NCBI GenBank assembly: GCA_025463005.1
Contig: JAOAPR010000028.1
Location: forward strand, 17,463-81,462
DNA length: 64,000 nucleotides
Source of the DNA: Bryobacterales bacterium
GTDB taxonomy: Bacteria; Acidobacteriota; Terriglobia; Bryobacterales; Bryobacteraceae
Direction: 5' to 3'
This document shows, piece after piece, positions 25,458-34,128 of this stretch. Below the pieces are notes generated by a model. It saw only the letters and a list, made by a program, of their open reading frames with translations. It was not told where the DNA came from and ran no database searches. Positions within the stretch are counted from its first letter, which is position 1, and each line of letters opens with the position of its first letter. The position numbers were made by a program, and so were the translations under genes.

Positions 25458-28400
25458 ATGAGGTTACGCACAGCAGCAGTCTGTCTATTCGTATTTAGCC
25501 TGACTGCGTTTGCTCAGAGCGACCGCGGCTCAATCACGGGCGTGGTTTCGGACCCTGCGGGAGCAGTGGTTGCGAACGCTCCGGTCGAAGCCAAGAACGC
25601 AGAAACCGGCGTCGTCTCGCAGGCGGCGAGCACTGCCACGGGGAACTACACGCTCCAGCAGCTTCCGGCCGGCACGTATGAGATCACCGTAAACGTACCA
25701 GGATTCAAGAAGTACATCCGGACGGGGCTCACCGTTCAGGCGCTGCAAACGTTACGCATTGATGTGACCCTCGAAATAGGCTCAAACGCCGAGTCCGTGA
25801 CCGTGACCGAAGTCGCGGCGCTGCTGAAAACAGAGACCGGCGACGTGAGTCATAACGTCACTTCCACCCGCTTGAACGATCTGCCGGTGGGCACCATCGG
25901 CGCGGTCCGGAATCCGCTCACCGTGTCGCAATTGCTGCCGGGCACTAATGTGGTCAGCGGGAGCACGCTTCGCATCAGCGGCACGCCCGTCAACTCCGAG
26001 CAGGTCCGGGTGGATGGCCTGGATGCAACTTACAGCCTGGGCATGAGCAGCTTTTCGTTTGCGCAGCCGAGCGTGGATGCGATCCAGGAGATCGCCGTTC
26101 AGACGAGCAACTACGCCGCCGAGTTTGGCCAGACGTCCGGCGCTGTGTTCAACCTCACCATGAAGTCGGGCACCAACCAGTTCCATGGAACCGTATATGA
26201 GTACCTGGCGAATGAAGCGTTGAACTCCTCCGGCGCTTACTCCCACTCTAAGGGAAAATCGCGGAGAAGCGACTACGGCGGGACCGTCGGGGGACCCATC
26301 TGGATTCCCAAGATCTACAACGGCCGCGACAAGACGTTTTTCTTTTTCAACTACGAATCGAGCCCGAACACCACTCTCACTGTCAGCCCCAATCCCATCC
26401 CCACCGTTCCCACGGCGGATTATCGCGCCGGTAATTTCAACGCAGCCGCCTTGGCGACCGGCAACAAGAGTCTGGGAGTCGATCCGCTCAACCGGCCCAT
26501 CATCCAAAATTCGATTTACGATCCGCGTTCCCAGCGGCCCGTGTCCGCAACGGACGGGCGATTGATCCGAGATCCGTTCGTCGGCAACGTGATTCCGGCG
26601 GCGCAACTCGATCCTGTAGCTCTCGCCATTCAAAAACTAGTCCCGCTGCCGCAGGGACCGAACGCCACTCAGTTGATCAACAACTACATCAACCCGTTCA
26701 CAACCAAGCAAGAGGCCTGGGTACCTTCAATCAAAATCGATCACTCCCTGAACTCCAAAATGAAGATCAGCGGATTCTGGGGCTGGACCCACTCGTCGAC
26801 GCCGAGCGGCACCAACACCACGGCGGAAGGCCTCCCTTCGCCCGTTACGACCTTCGCCGCAACCTATTTCGACACCGTCAACTACCGGCTGAATTACGAT
26901 CACAGCCTCACGCCGACCATGCTGCTGCATTTGGGCATGGGCTACCAGCAGAGCGTGCTCAACATGCCTTCGCTGCTCACGAATTACGACGTCACCAAGG
27001 AGCTGGGACTGAAGGGTCCCTTTGAGCCGCACGGCTTCCCGAATTTTTCGGGACCAACCGGGACCACCAGCACCCTGTTAGGGCCCAACAACACGGGCGG
27101 CATGATTGCCATAGGTCCCACTGGATTCCAAGGGAGCCAGAAAACGCTGGAACAGAAGACCACAGCGGTGGCAAGCGTGACCTGGATTAAAGACAGCCAC
27201 AGCTACAAAGCTGGCGGAGAATTGCGCGTCGAGGGCTACCCCAATTACAACATCCAGCGAACCAATGGTCTGTATAATTTCAGCCAGAACGAAACAGGTC
27301 TTCCCTACCTGAATGCGGCTGGCCCCGCAGGCTCCGGCGGAACGGTCGGTCTTCCATACGCCAGTTTCCTGCTGGGAATCGTCGACAACGGAAACTTCTC
27401 GCGGCCGGCGGTGGCTAAACTCGGCAAACATTCGTTGGGTTTCTTTGTGCAGGACAGTTGGAAAGTCACCCGCAAATTTACCCTGGAGTACGGATTGCGA
27501 TATGACTTCTCGACCTATCAAAGAGAACAGTACGGCACATACGGAAGTTTCTCTGCCACTACGCCGAATCCGAACGCCGGGGGCCATTCCGGTGCGGTCA
27601 TTTATGAGGCCACTTGCGGTTGCAGCTTCGCGCACAACTATCCGTGGGCGTTCGGGCCGCGGCTGGGCTTCGCCTATCAGGTGACTCCGAAAACTGTGGT
27701 CCGCGGAGGAGCAGGGCTCATCTATAACGGCACGGCCAATAACAACATCGCCACGCGTTCCGTCACATCCAACAATATCTTCAATTCGAACGGCTTCGGC
27801 CAGGGTTTCATGACGCTAGGAACAGGCGTTCCGCTGACCTTGTCGCAGATTGCGTACCCCAACTTCAGTGCCGGTTACTTTCCAGTAGGCGGCGGAGTCG
27901 GAGGAGGTCCTACGTCGGTAATCGATCAGAACGCCGGGCGGCCCAGCCGATCCTATCAATGGAGCATCGGGGTGCAGCGCGAAATCTTCAAGGATCTGGT
28001 GGTGGATGCCAGCTACGTAGGAAATCGCGGGATGTGGTATCCGACCGCGACGCCGATCAACTACAACGTCCTCAGGCCGCAGGACCTGGCAGCCGTCGGG
28101 CTGGATATCACCCAGAAGGCAGACCGGGACATCCTGGCGGCCACAATCGGCAGCGCGGCAGCCGGCCGGTTCCAAAACAAACTGCCCTTCGCAGGTTTCC
28201 CCACCACTCAAACGGTGGCTCAGTCGCTGCGGCCGTTCCCGCAGTTTAACTCCGGCCTGGCGGCCCAGTGGGCGCCGTTGGGGGACACCTGGTACAACTC
28301 ACTGCAACTGAAAGTGACCAAGCGATTCTCGCATGGCATCGATTTCACCTATAACTTTACCTACGCGCAGGAGCTCACCAACGGCGTCGAAAGTGACAGC

Positions 28401-29132
28401 GCCGGTCCGTTCGGAGTGGCAGCACAAGAGAATGACATTTTCAATCGGGCTCAAAACAAGTACATTTCGGCCTACTCGCGCCCGCTGGTCAGCAATATCG
28501 CGTTCAACTATACGGTGCCGAAGTGGGGCCCCAACAAAATCCTGAAGTACATAATCGGGGATTGGCAGATCGGCTCAATTATGACTTACGCCAGCGGAAT
28601 ACCTCTCAACGTCCCGACATCGCAGAACCTGTTGGCATCGCAGTTGTTCCGTGGAACGTTCATGAATCGCAACCCGGGAGTACCGCTGTTTACCCAGGAT
28701 CTGAACTGTCACTGCTTCGATCCGACCAAGACTCTGGTACTGAATCCCGCCGCTTGGTCCGATCCGGCTCCTGGGACATGGGGGACTTCCACGGCGTATT
28801 ACAACGACTACCGGCAGCAGCGGCAGCCTGCAGAGAACATCACCGTGGGACGCCAGTTCACGTTCAAAGAAAGATTCAGCCTCAGCATTCGGGCCGAGTT
28901 TGTCAACGCCTTCAATCGCACGCGTCTTCCCAACCCCGCTCCCAGTGCAACAGCCGCGGGGATTCCGAACAATCCGCTTACATCGCCGACTTGCTTCGTG
29001 TCGGGCACGACAGGCCCCACCGGCGCCTGCCAGACGGGCGCGACGTACGCCTCGGGCTTTGGCTTTGAGCAAACGGCCGGCATCAGCGGCAATGTCCGGA
29101 CCGGCCAACTGGTCGCCAGAATCAGGTTCTAG
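25458..29132 (+). CDS. TonB-dependent receptor with carboxypeptidase-regulatory domain (Oar-like)
   Basis: This receptor of about 1224 residues starts with a signal peptide (MRLRTAAVCLFVFSLTAFAQ). A carboxypeptidase-regulatory-like domain follows (about 22-110: GSITGVVSDPAGAVVANAPV, GNYTLQQLPAGTYEITV). The plug contains NYAAEFGQTSGAVFNLTMKSG (positions about 215-235), and the long barrel ends in TGQLVARIRF. The ATG at 25458 is chosen because it gives the signal peptide and has AGGGGGTG upstream; an open extension to 25353 has no support. It converges on the ThuA-like gene with a 4-nt gap. The ligand is unknown. Confidence 0.88.
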   Translation: MRLRTAAVCLFVFSLTAFAQSDRGSITGVVSDPAGAVVANAPVEAKNAETGVVSQAASTATGNYTLQQLPAGTYEITVNVPGFKKYIRTGLTVQALQTLRIDVTLEIGSNAESVTVTEVAALLKTETGDVSHNVTSTRLNDLPVGTIGAVRNPLTVSQLLPGTNVVSGSTLRISGTPVNSEQVRVDGLDATYSLGMSSFSFAQPSVDAIQEIAVQTSNYAAEFGQTSGAVFNLTMKSGTNQFHGTVYEYLANEALNSSGAYSHSKGKSRRSDYGGTVGGPIWIPKIYNGRDKTFFFFNYESSPNTTLTVSPNPIPTVPTADYRAGNFNAAALATGNKSLGVDPLNRPIIQNSIYDPRSQRPVSATDGRLIRDPFVGNVIPAAQLDPVALAIQKLVPLPQGPNATQLINNYINPFTTKQEAWVPSIKIDHSLNSKMKISGFWGWTHSSTPSGTNTTAEGLPSPVTTFAATYFDTVNYRLNYDHSLTPTMLLHLGMGYQQSVLNMPSLLTNYDVTKELGLKGPFEPHGFPNFSGPTGTTSTLLGPNNTGGMIAIGPTGFQGSQKTLEQKTTAVASVTWIKDSHSYKAGGELRVEGYPNYNIQRTNGLYNFSQNETGLPYLNAAGPAGSGGTVGLPYASFLLGIVDNGNFSRPAVAKLGKHSLGFFVQDSWKVTRKFTLEYGLRYDFSTYQREQYGTYGSFSATTPNPNAGGHSGAVIYEATCGCSFAHNYPWAFGPRLGFAYQVTPKTVVRGGAGLIYNGTANNNIATRSVTSNNIFNSNGFGQGFMTLGTGVPLTLSQIAYPNFSAGYFPVGGGVGGGPTSVIDQNAGRPSRSYQWSIGVQREIFKDLVVDASYVGNRGMWYPTATPINYNVLRPQDLAAVGLDITQKADRDILAATIGSAAAGRFQNKLPFAGFPTTQTVAQSLRPFPQFNSGLAAQWAPLGDTWYNSLQLKVTKRFSHGIDFTYNFTYAQELTNGVESDSAGPFGVAAQENDIFNRAQNKYISAYSRPLVSNIAFNYTVPKWGPNKILKYIIGDWQIGSIMTYASGIPLNVPTSQNLLASQLFRGTFMNRNPGVPLFTQDLNCHCFDPTKTLVLNPAAWSDPAPGTWGTSTAYYNDYRQQRQPAENITVGRQFTFKERFSLSIRAEFVNAFNRTRLPNPAPSATAAGIPNNPLTSPTCFVSGTTGPTGACQTGATYASGFGFEQTAGISGNVRTGQLVARIRF

Positions 29133-29136
29133 CGGA

Positions 29137-30021
29137 TTACTTAGCGAGCTCCGGCGGAATCGCTGTGGTGACCTTGCCCGTGGCCGCCCATTCGGCGCCA
29201 CGCACCAGGATTGTTTTGAACTCCGGGGTCTCCGTGTTCACGGGATCATGGCCTAGCGCCGTCACAAAAACCCGTCCCTGGCCGAACTCGGTGGTCCACA
29301 GAATCGGCTCATTGGTGCCCGCCCCGACCTTGGTCTGCGTATCGCGAGCCCCATAGAGCGAGTGGTCGTCGTAGGCGGTCGCCAGGACGTGATAGCTCCC
29401 CTCCGGCTGCCACCGCAGATTGGCGAACAATTCATCCTTCTGGATCATCAGCGGCGATTTCAGCCCCCTCATGATCGGGTGCTCGGAGTCCTTGATGTCC
29501 AGGGCGTAATCGTGAGCGGCGGAGTGGTGCCCTTGATTCTGCCGCCAGTTCCCGCCTGACATCTTCTCGTAGTCGGTCCAGCCGTCGAAGGCGCCCAGCG
29601 ACAGATGATACAGGACCAGCCCCTTGCCGGAGCGGACGAAGTCGGCCAACCCGGTCTCGGCGCGTTCCCCCCAGCGATTTTTGGCATTCCCGTCGTAATA
29701 GTTCACGATGACTAATTGGTAGGGCGCCAGAATCTCGGGGCCGCCGCCACGAAACTCTTCCACCACGCGGACTTCAAACTTCTCGGTGTCTTCCAGGGCC
29801 TTGCGCAACAACGGCGTGGTCCCTTTCCAATCGTGCGGATTCTGTCCGGTAAGGATCAGGACCTGGATCCTTTCAGGATGGTTCGCCCCGGGGGGACCCT
29901 TTTTTGCCGCTTTGCCTTTGCCGGCAGCGGGCGGGTCCTGGGCGATCATGAAAACTGCGCCGAACAGAGTGAGCGAGAGAATTAGGGCGAGAATTTGAGC
30001 CAGAGCACGAGTAAGTCGCAT
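29137..30021 (-). CDS. exported ThuA-domain protein (trehalose-utilisation-like)
   Basis: This protein of about 294 residues has an N-terminal signal or anchor helix (LAQILALILSLTLFGAVFMIA), a charged GKGKAAKKG linker, and a ThuA/glutamine-amidotransferase-like domain from RIQVLILTGQNPHDW to the end. The family segments GLVLYHLSLGAFDGW, GHHSAAHDYALDIKDSEHPI and GRVFVTALGHDP are present. ThuA domains are often attached to sugar-related proteins; the reaction is not established. The ATG at 30021 is used because the signal peptide begins there; longer starts add a non-conserved leader. It is the last gene of a minus-strand run. Confidence 0.8.
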   Translation of the reverse strand: MRLTRALAQILALILSLTLFGAVFMIAQDPPAAGKGKAAKKGPPGANHPERIQVLILTGQNPHDWKGTTPLLRKALEDTEKFEVRVVEEFRGGGPEILAPYQLVIVNYYDGNAKNRWGERAETGLADFVRSGKGLVLYHLSLGAFDGWTDYEKMSGGNWRQNQGHHSAAHDYALDIKDSEHPIMRGLKSPLMIQKDELFANLRWQPEGSYHVLATAYDDHSLYGARDTQTKVGAGTNEPILWTTEFGQGRVFVTALGHDPVNTETPEFKTILVRGAEWAATGKVTTAIPPELAK

Positions 30022-30052
30022 TGGCTCATTTTGTTGGGCCTGAGCCAGGATG

Positions 30053-31090
30053 TCAAGCCGGAGGCCTGATTTCGAGCAGCGACGCGATGGCGCCGGCCGC
30101 GCGTAGGCAGTCCTCGCGGGAGACATCGTAGTGCGTCACCAGGCGGATACGGGATCCACCCACTGCGCCAGCCAGAACTCCGCACGACTTGAGCCGCGCG
30201 AGAAACTCGGCCGGAGCCAGGCCCGTCCTGGCGATATCGAAAATCACGATGTTGGTCTGAATTTTGGCGGGGTCGAGCCCAATGCGCTCCGCCATCAGCT
30301 TCGCGTTCGCATGATCTTCCGGCAGATGGCCTGGGGAGTCCTCCAGCGCCACCAGTCCAGCCGCAGCCAGGATGCCGGCCTGTCGCATCCCGCCTCCCAG
30401 GCGCTTGCGGTAGAGGCGTGCCTCCGCCATGGTGGCGGCGTCGCCCGCGAGCATCGACCCCACCGGCGCTCCCAGGCCCTTCGACAGGCAAAACATGACC
30501 GTATCGGTTCTTGCGACGATCCGCGCCGCCGTTTCGCCCGATGCAGCAACGGCATTGAACAGGCGCGCGCCGTCCATGTGAACTTTGAGGCCGCGCTCAT
30601 GCGCGCGATCGCAAATCGCTTCGATGCCTTCGATGGGATATAGAGTCCCGCCGCCCATATTGTGCGGATGCTCGATATTGACCATCGCCGTGGGCGCAGG
30701 GAATCCCGTGCGCGGCCGGATGACCGGTTCGATATCGGACCAGCGCAGGACACCGTCTTCGGTGGGGACCGGACGGGCCAGACAGCCGGAGAACCACGCG
30801 GTCATCGACATCTCCCAATCCAGGATGTGCGCGCGATGATCGCAGACCACCTCCTCGCCGTGACGGGTGTGCAGCTTGATGCCGATGGTGTTGCCCATGG
30901 TGCCGGAGGGCAGAAACAGCGATGCTTCCTTACCGAGCATTTCGGCTACGCGCTCTTCCAGCCGACGGACGGTGGGATCTTCGCCGTAAACGTCGTCGCC
31001 GACTTCGGCCTCGGCCATGGCGCGCCGCATCGCGGGCGTCGGGCGGGTCACAGTATCGCTACGAAGGTCGATCACGCGAAGGTCACTCAT
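30053..31090 (-). CDS. ltaE: low-specificity L-threonine aldolase
   Basis: This 345-residue PLP enzyme is predicted to cleave L-threonine and allo-threonine to glycine and acetaldehyde. It has the family start [20 protein letters not shown], then [11 protein letters not shown], and the PLP-binding Lys in [16 protein letters not shown] (about residue 205). DGARLFNAV gives the Asp that contacts the cofactor. The start overlaps the hemW stop by 4 nt (ATGA), so the two are translationally coupled. Confidence 0.92.
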   Translation of the reverse strand: MSDLRVIDLRSDTVTRPTPAMRRAMAEAEVGDDVYGEDPTVRRLEERVAEMLGKEASLFLPSGTMGNTIGIKLHTRHGEEVVCDHRAHILDWEMSMTAWFSGCLARPVPTEDGVLRWSDIEPVIRPRTGFPAPTAMVNIEHPHNMGGGTLYPIEGIEAICDRAHERGLKVHMDGARLFNAVAASGETAARIVARTDTVMFCLSKGLGAPVGSMLAGDAATMAEARLYRKRLGGGMRQAGILAAAGLVALEDSPGHLPEDHANAKLMAERIGLDPAKIQTNIVIFDIARTGLAPAEFLARLKSCGVLAGAVGGSRIRLVTHYDVSREDCLRAAGAIASLLEIRPPA

Positions 31091-32172
31091 GAGACGGGCT
31101 CGCCCACGAATTCGGCGAAAACTTCGTTCGAAAGCAATACGCCGCGTGACGTTAGTCGCAAAGCGTTGCCATGGATTTCAAGGAGTCCATCCTCAATGAA
31201 GCGTTCGATCGCGGACTGGAAAGGGTGCCAGTCGCCTTCGATCCCTTCGCTAAGGCGAAGGCCGAGAAAGAAATGTTCGGCCGTGGGATCCGCAGGCGTC
31301 CGCGCCGGTTTGGAGCGCGAGGCGCACAGATAATCCTCAAGAGACTCCGGATTCTGCCAGCGCCACCGACCGTCAAACGAATGAGCGTCCGCGCCGAAGC
31401 CTAAGTACGGCTCGCGACGCCAATATTTCAGATTGTGGCGCGATTCGAACCCCGGACGGGCAAAGTTCGAAATCTCGTAACGCGCGATGCCGGCGCGCGC
31501 CAGGCGGTCGATCGCGATCTCATAAAAGTCGGCAATGAGATCGTCTGAGGGTATGTCCGGCGCGCCGTAGCGCTGGCCGAAAGCGATGATTTCCGCTCCC
31601 AATCGGCTGTCTTCATCGATCTCGAGCATATACACCGAAACGTGCGGAGCCTGGATGCGCTCCACCCATTCGAGAGAATGATTCCAGCTTTCGAGCGTCT
31701 GGCCGGGAAGGCCGGCGATCAAATCAATGTTGAAGTTGTCGATGCCCGCGGCGCGGAGCGCGGCGATCTCGCGTTCGACGATCTCCGCCGTGTGCTTGCG
31801 ACCGGTACGAGCGAGCTCGCGCGTATTGAACGATTGAACGCCCAGGCTCACGCGATTGATGCCGGCCCGACGCCATGCCCTGGCCTTTTCGGGCGTAATT
31901 CCCCCCGGCGCGGCCTCCATCGTCGCTTCCTGCCACGTGCCTGCGGGGATCTCGGACAAAAGGGTTGAAAGCGCTTCGGAATCGATCAGGCTGGGCGTGC
32001 CTCCGCCCAGATATACCGTCTCAGGCGTCCACGGCCACTCGGTGTTGCGGAGTTCGGTCCGGAGGGCATCGAGATAGCCCGGTTCAAGGTCGCGAGGAAA
32101 GACGCCCGAGGCGAAGTTGCAGTAGGTGCACTTCTGCGCGCAAAAAGGATATGAAATGTAAACGCCCGCCAT
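31087..32172 (-). CDS. hemW: HemW-type radical SAM protein (HemN-like)
   Basis: This 361-residue radical SAM protein has the [10 protein letters not shown] cluster motif (CxxxCxxC, residues 11-18) and [10 protein letters not shown]. The length and the absence of the longer N-terminal HemN extension favour HemW, a heme chaperone, over true coproporphyrinogen dehydrogenase. The [18 protein letters not shown] segment is typical of the family. It sits 3 nt downstream of cyaY and overlaps ltaE. The pairing with frataxin links the locus to iron, heme and Fe-S metabolism. Confidence 0.9.
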   Translation of the reverse strand: MAGVYISYPFCAQKCTYCNFASGVFPRDLEPGYLDALRTELRNTEWPWTPETVYLGGGTPSLIDSEALSTLLSEIPAGTWQEATMEAAPGGITPEKARAWRRAGINRVSLGVQSFNTRELARTGRKHTAEIVEREIAALRAAGIDNFNIDLIAGLPGQTLESWNHSLEWVERIQAPHVSVYMLEIDEDSRLGAEIIAFGQRYGAPDIPSDDLIADFYEIAIDRLARAGIARYEISNFARPGFESRHNLKYWRREPYLGFGADAHSFDGRWRWQNPESLEDYLCASRSKPARTPADPTAEHFFLGLRLSEGIEGDWHPFQSAIERFIEDGLLEIHGNALRLTSRGVLLSNEVFAEFVGEPVS

Positions 32173-32175
32173 GTC

Positions 32176-32502
32176 CTACAGGGCGACTTCTTCCCCGAGC
32201 TGTTTCCCGACCGCGTCGCCGATAAGCTGCGCAAGCGTCTGCCCTGAGCCGGGGAGCACGAATGCACTGCGAGTCTGATCCCAATCCAGCTTGAAGCTTT
32301 TCGAATGCGCCGAGACCCATATTTGTCGCACCGGCGAGTTGGGGCTTACGACGAACTTGCCCGGAGGCGTCTCGAACTCGATACCCAGCGCGCCTGCGTT
32401 GAAATCGACCTCGAAATCGTAATCCTCGGCACTGGCCGAAAGTCGGCGGTAGAGGTCGTCTAGCGCCTGTTCGGCACGGTTCTTGAATTCCTGTTCGTCC
32501 AT
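32176..32502 (-). CDS. cyaY: frataxin-like iron donor protein CyaY
   Basis: This 108-residue protein matches frataxin/CyaY over its whole length: an N-terminal helix (EFKNRAEQALDDLYRRL), acidic residues, a beta sheet with GALGIEFETPPGKFVVSPNS, then PVRQIWVSAHSKSFKLDW and a final helix after SGQTLAQLI. CyaY binds iron and regulates Fe-S cluster assembly on IscS/IscU. The gene lies directly upstream of hemW with a 3-nt gap, so cotranscription is expected. Frataxin is best known from Proteobacteria and mitochondria, so its presence here is of interest. Confidence 0.85.
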   Translation of the reverse strand: MDEQEFKNRAEQALDDLYRRLSASAEDYDFEVDFNAGALGIEFETPPGKFVVSPNSPVRQIWVSAHSKSFKLDWDQTRSAFVLPGSGQTLAQLIGDAVGKQLGEEVAL

Positions 32503-32514
32503 TCTCTTATTTAT

Positions 32515-32554
32515 CCATGTCTCGTATTCAGTTATTTATCAGTGCGAGACATGG
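32515..32554. repeat. inverted repeat between the aldo/keto reductase gene and cyaY
   Basis: CCATGTCTCG (32515-32524) and CGAGACATGG (32545-32554) are perfect 10-bp arms around a 20-nt loop. The second arm encodes the last residues of the reductase. There is no T-tract, so it is not a typical terminator; it might be a processing or attenuation hairpin. Confidence 0.45.
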
Positions 32555-33471
32555 GCGGATGCCAGGATCCCTTCCACTTCAGCTAAATCGGCATCGGTCA
32601 AGCGCCACGAAACCGCGCGGGCATTAGTCTTCACCTGCTCCGGCGTCTTGGCGCCTGCGATGACCGAAGCGATCACTCGTTTCGCTGCCAGCCAGGACAT
32701 CGCGAGTTCGAGCAGCGTGTGGCCGCGCGATTCGGCGAAGCGGGCCAGCTCTTCTACCAGCGCAAGATTTTCCTCGGTGAATACTTTGGGACCGAAACCA
32801 TCCGCGGCGCGGCTGGACTCTGGAAACGGCTTGCCTTTCCGATACTTTCCCGTCAGCAGCCCATTCGCGAGCGGAAAATACGGCAGAAATGCAATTCCCA
32901 AACGCTCGCACTCGGGCAAGACCTCGGCTTCCGGCTCGCGATGCAGCAGGTTGTAGTGATTCTGGACACTCACGAAACGAGCCGCACCCGGCCGCGCCGC
33001 CGCATGCGCCTCGCGAAGCTGCTGTGCGGAAAAATTCGAGCAGCCGATCTCGCGCACCTTGCCCGCCTTCACCAGCTCATCCAGCGCGCCCAACGTGTCG
33101 GCAATGGGCGTCGAGGGATCAGGCTGGTGCATCTGATACAGGTCGATGCGGTCGGTCCCCAGGCGGCGCAGGCTCGCTTCGCAGGCCTCGCGCACATAGG
33201 CGGGCTTGCCGCCTTCCTTACCCTCGCCCATCTTCATACCGAACTTGGTCGCGATGAGGACCTTGTCGCGGCGGCCCTTTAGCGCGCGCCCCAGGTATTC
33301 TTCGCTTTGACCCTTACCGTACACATCGGCGGTGTCGAAAAAATTGATCTCGGATTCGAGCGCGGCGTTGACCACGGCTGCAGTGGCATCCGCGTCAATA
33401 CGCCAGCCGAAGTTGTTGCATCCCAGCCCGGCCAGGGAAACCTCTAGCGAGCCGATTTTTCTTTTTTCCAC
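32539..33471 (-). CDS. aldo/keto reductase
   Basis: This 310-residue NADPH-dependent oxidoreductase has the (alpha/beta)8 AKR fold. The catalytic tetrad appears as Asp and Tyr in FDTADVYGKGQSEEYLG (about 47-63), Lys in VLIATKFGMKMG (about 77) and His in DLYQMHQPDPSTP (about 115). The C-terminal segment SVIAGAKTPEQVKTNARAVSW is the usual cofactor-binding part. The physiological substrate is unknown. It lies 14 nt after the nitroreductase gene on the minus strand. Confidence 0.9.
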   Translation of the reverse strand: MEKRKIGSLEVSLAGLGCNNFGWRIDADATAAVVNAALESEINFFDTADVYGKGQSEEYLGRALKGRRDKVLIATKFGMKMGEGKEGGKPAYVREACEASLRRLGTDRIDLYQMHQPDPSTPIADTLGALDELVKAGKVREIGCSNFSAQQLREAHAAARPGAARFVSVQNHYNLLHREPEAEVLPECERLGIAFLPYFPLANGLLTGKYRKGKPFPESSRAADGFGPKVFTEENLALVEELARFAESRGHTLLELAMSWLAAKRVIASVIAGAKTPEQVKTNARAVSWRLTDADLAEVEGILASAHVSH

Positions 33472-33485
33472 GGCATCCTCTGACG

Positions 33486-34079
33486 CTATTCTAACGCCGC
33501 TGGCTGGCCGAACTTTCCGGTGAAGACGAATTCACGTATCAGCTTGCGCTGGCGCGGGGCCAGGTCTTTCTTGCGAAGGTCCTCAGGAAGCGAGTCGGGG
33601 TGGCCCGGATAGCCGATTGCGATCATCGTCACAGGGTCGTGACGCACGGGGATCTCGAAGACCTCGCGAGCCATGTCTACATTGAATCCCGCCATCATGT
33701 GGATGGCCAGCCCCATAGAGTGAGCCTGGATCACCAGATTCTCGGTCGCGAGGCCGACGTCGTGGTAGGCGTGGCGATTAGTCTTATCGCCGCGATCGAG
33801 CGCTGCCACAGAGAGCGCGAGCACCGGAGCTTTGTGCGCCCACGCATTGCCCGGCACCAGAACGCTCGCCATGCGTTCGTGCTCGGCGGGATTGTCTTTC
33901 GTCGCGACGAGGAAACTCCAGGGCTGCCCGTTACCGCTCGAAGGCGCCCAGCGCGCGGCTTCGAAGAGGCTTGCCACCATTTCGCGGTCTACGGGACGAT
34001 CCGCGAACGAGCGCGTGCTCCAGCGGCGGGCGAGCAGATCGAGAATCGGATGGTCGGCGGGAGCAGGTTTTTCGAACAC
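33486..34079 (-). CDS. nitroreductase-family FMN oxidoreductase
   Basis: This 197-residue flavoprotein has the family start RRWSTRSFADRPVDREMV and EAARWAPSSGNGQPWSFLVA, the FMN-binding region, and ends with a short C-terminal helix. Such enzymes reduce nitro groups, quinones or related compounds with NAD(P)H. A signal peptide is absent. It is the first gene of a minus-strand run that continues with the aldo/keto reductase. A strong hairpin (34095-34112) separates it from the upstream EF-G paralogue. Confidence 0.85.
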   Translation of the reverse strand: MFEKPAPADHPILDLLARRWSTRSFADRPVDREMVASLFEAARWAPSSGNGQPWSFLVATKDNPAEHERMASVLVPGNAWAHKAPVLALSVAALDRGDKTNRHAYHDVGLATENLVIQAHSMGLAIHMMAGFNVDMAREVFEIPVRHDPVTMIAIGYPGHPDSLPEDLRKKDLAPRQRKLIREFVFTGKFGQPAALE

Positions 34080-34094
34080 GCTTTATTTAAAGTT

Positions 34095-34112
34095 GGCGGG
34101 CTGAAGCCCGCC
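34095..34112 (-). terminator. terminator-like hairpin after the EF-G paralogue
   Basis: GGCGGGC and GCCCGCC are perfect 7-bp arms around a 4-nt loop, 17 nt after the minus-strand stop at 34129. An A/T-rich stretch (AACTTTAAATAAAG) follows. It could be a terminator or a dispersed palindrome. Confidence 0.5.
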
Positions 34113-34128
34113 GCAGGTCTGGAGACCT

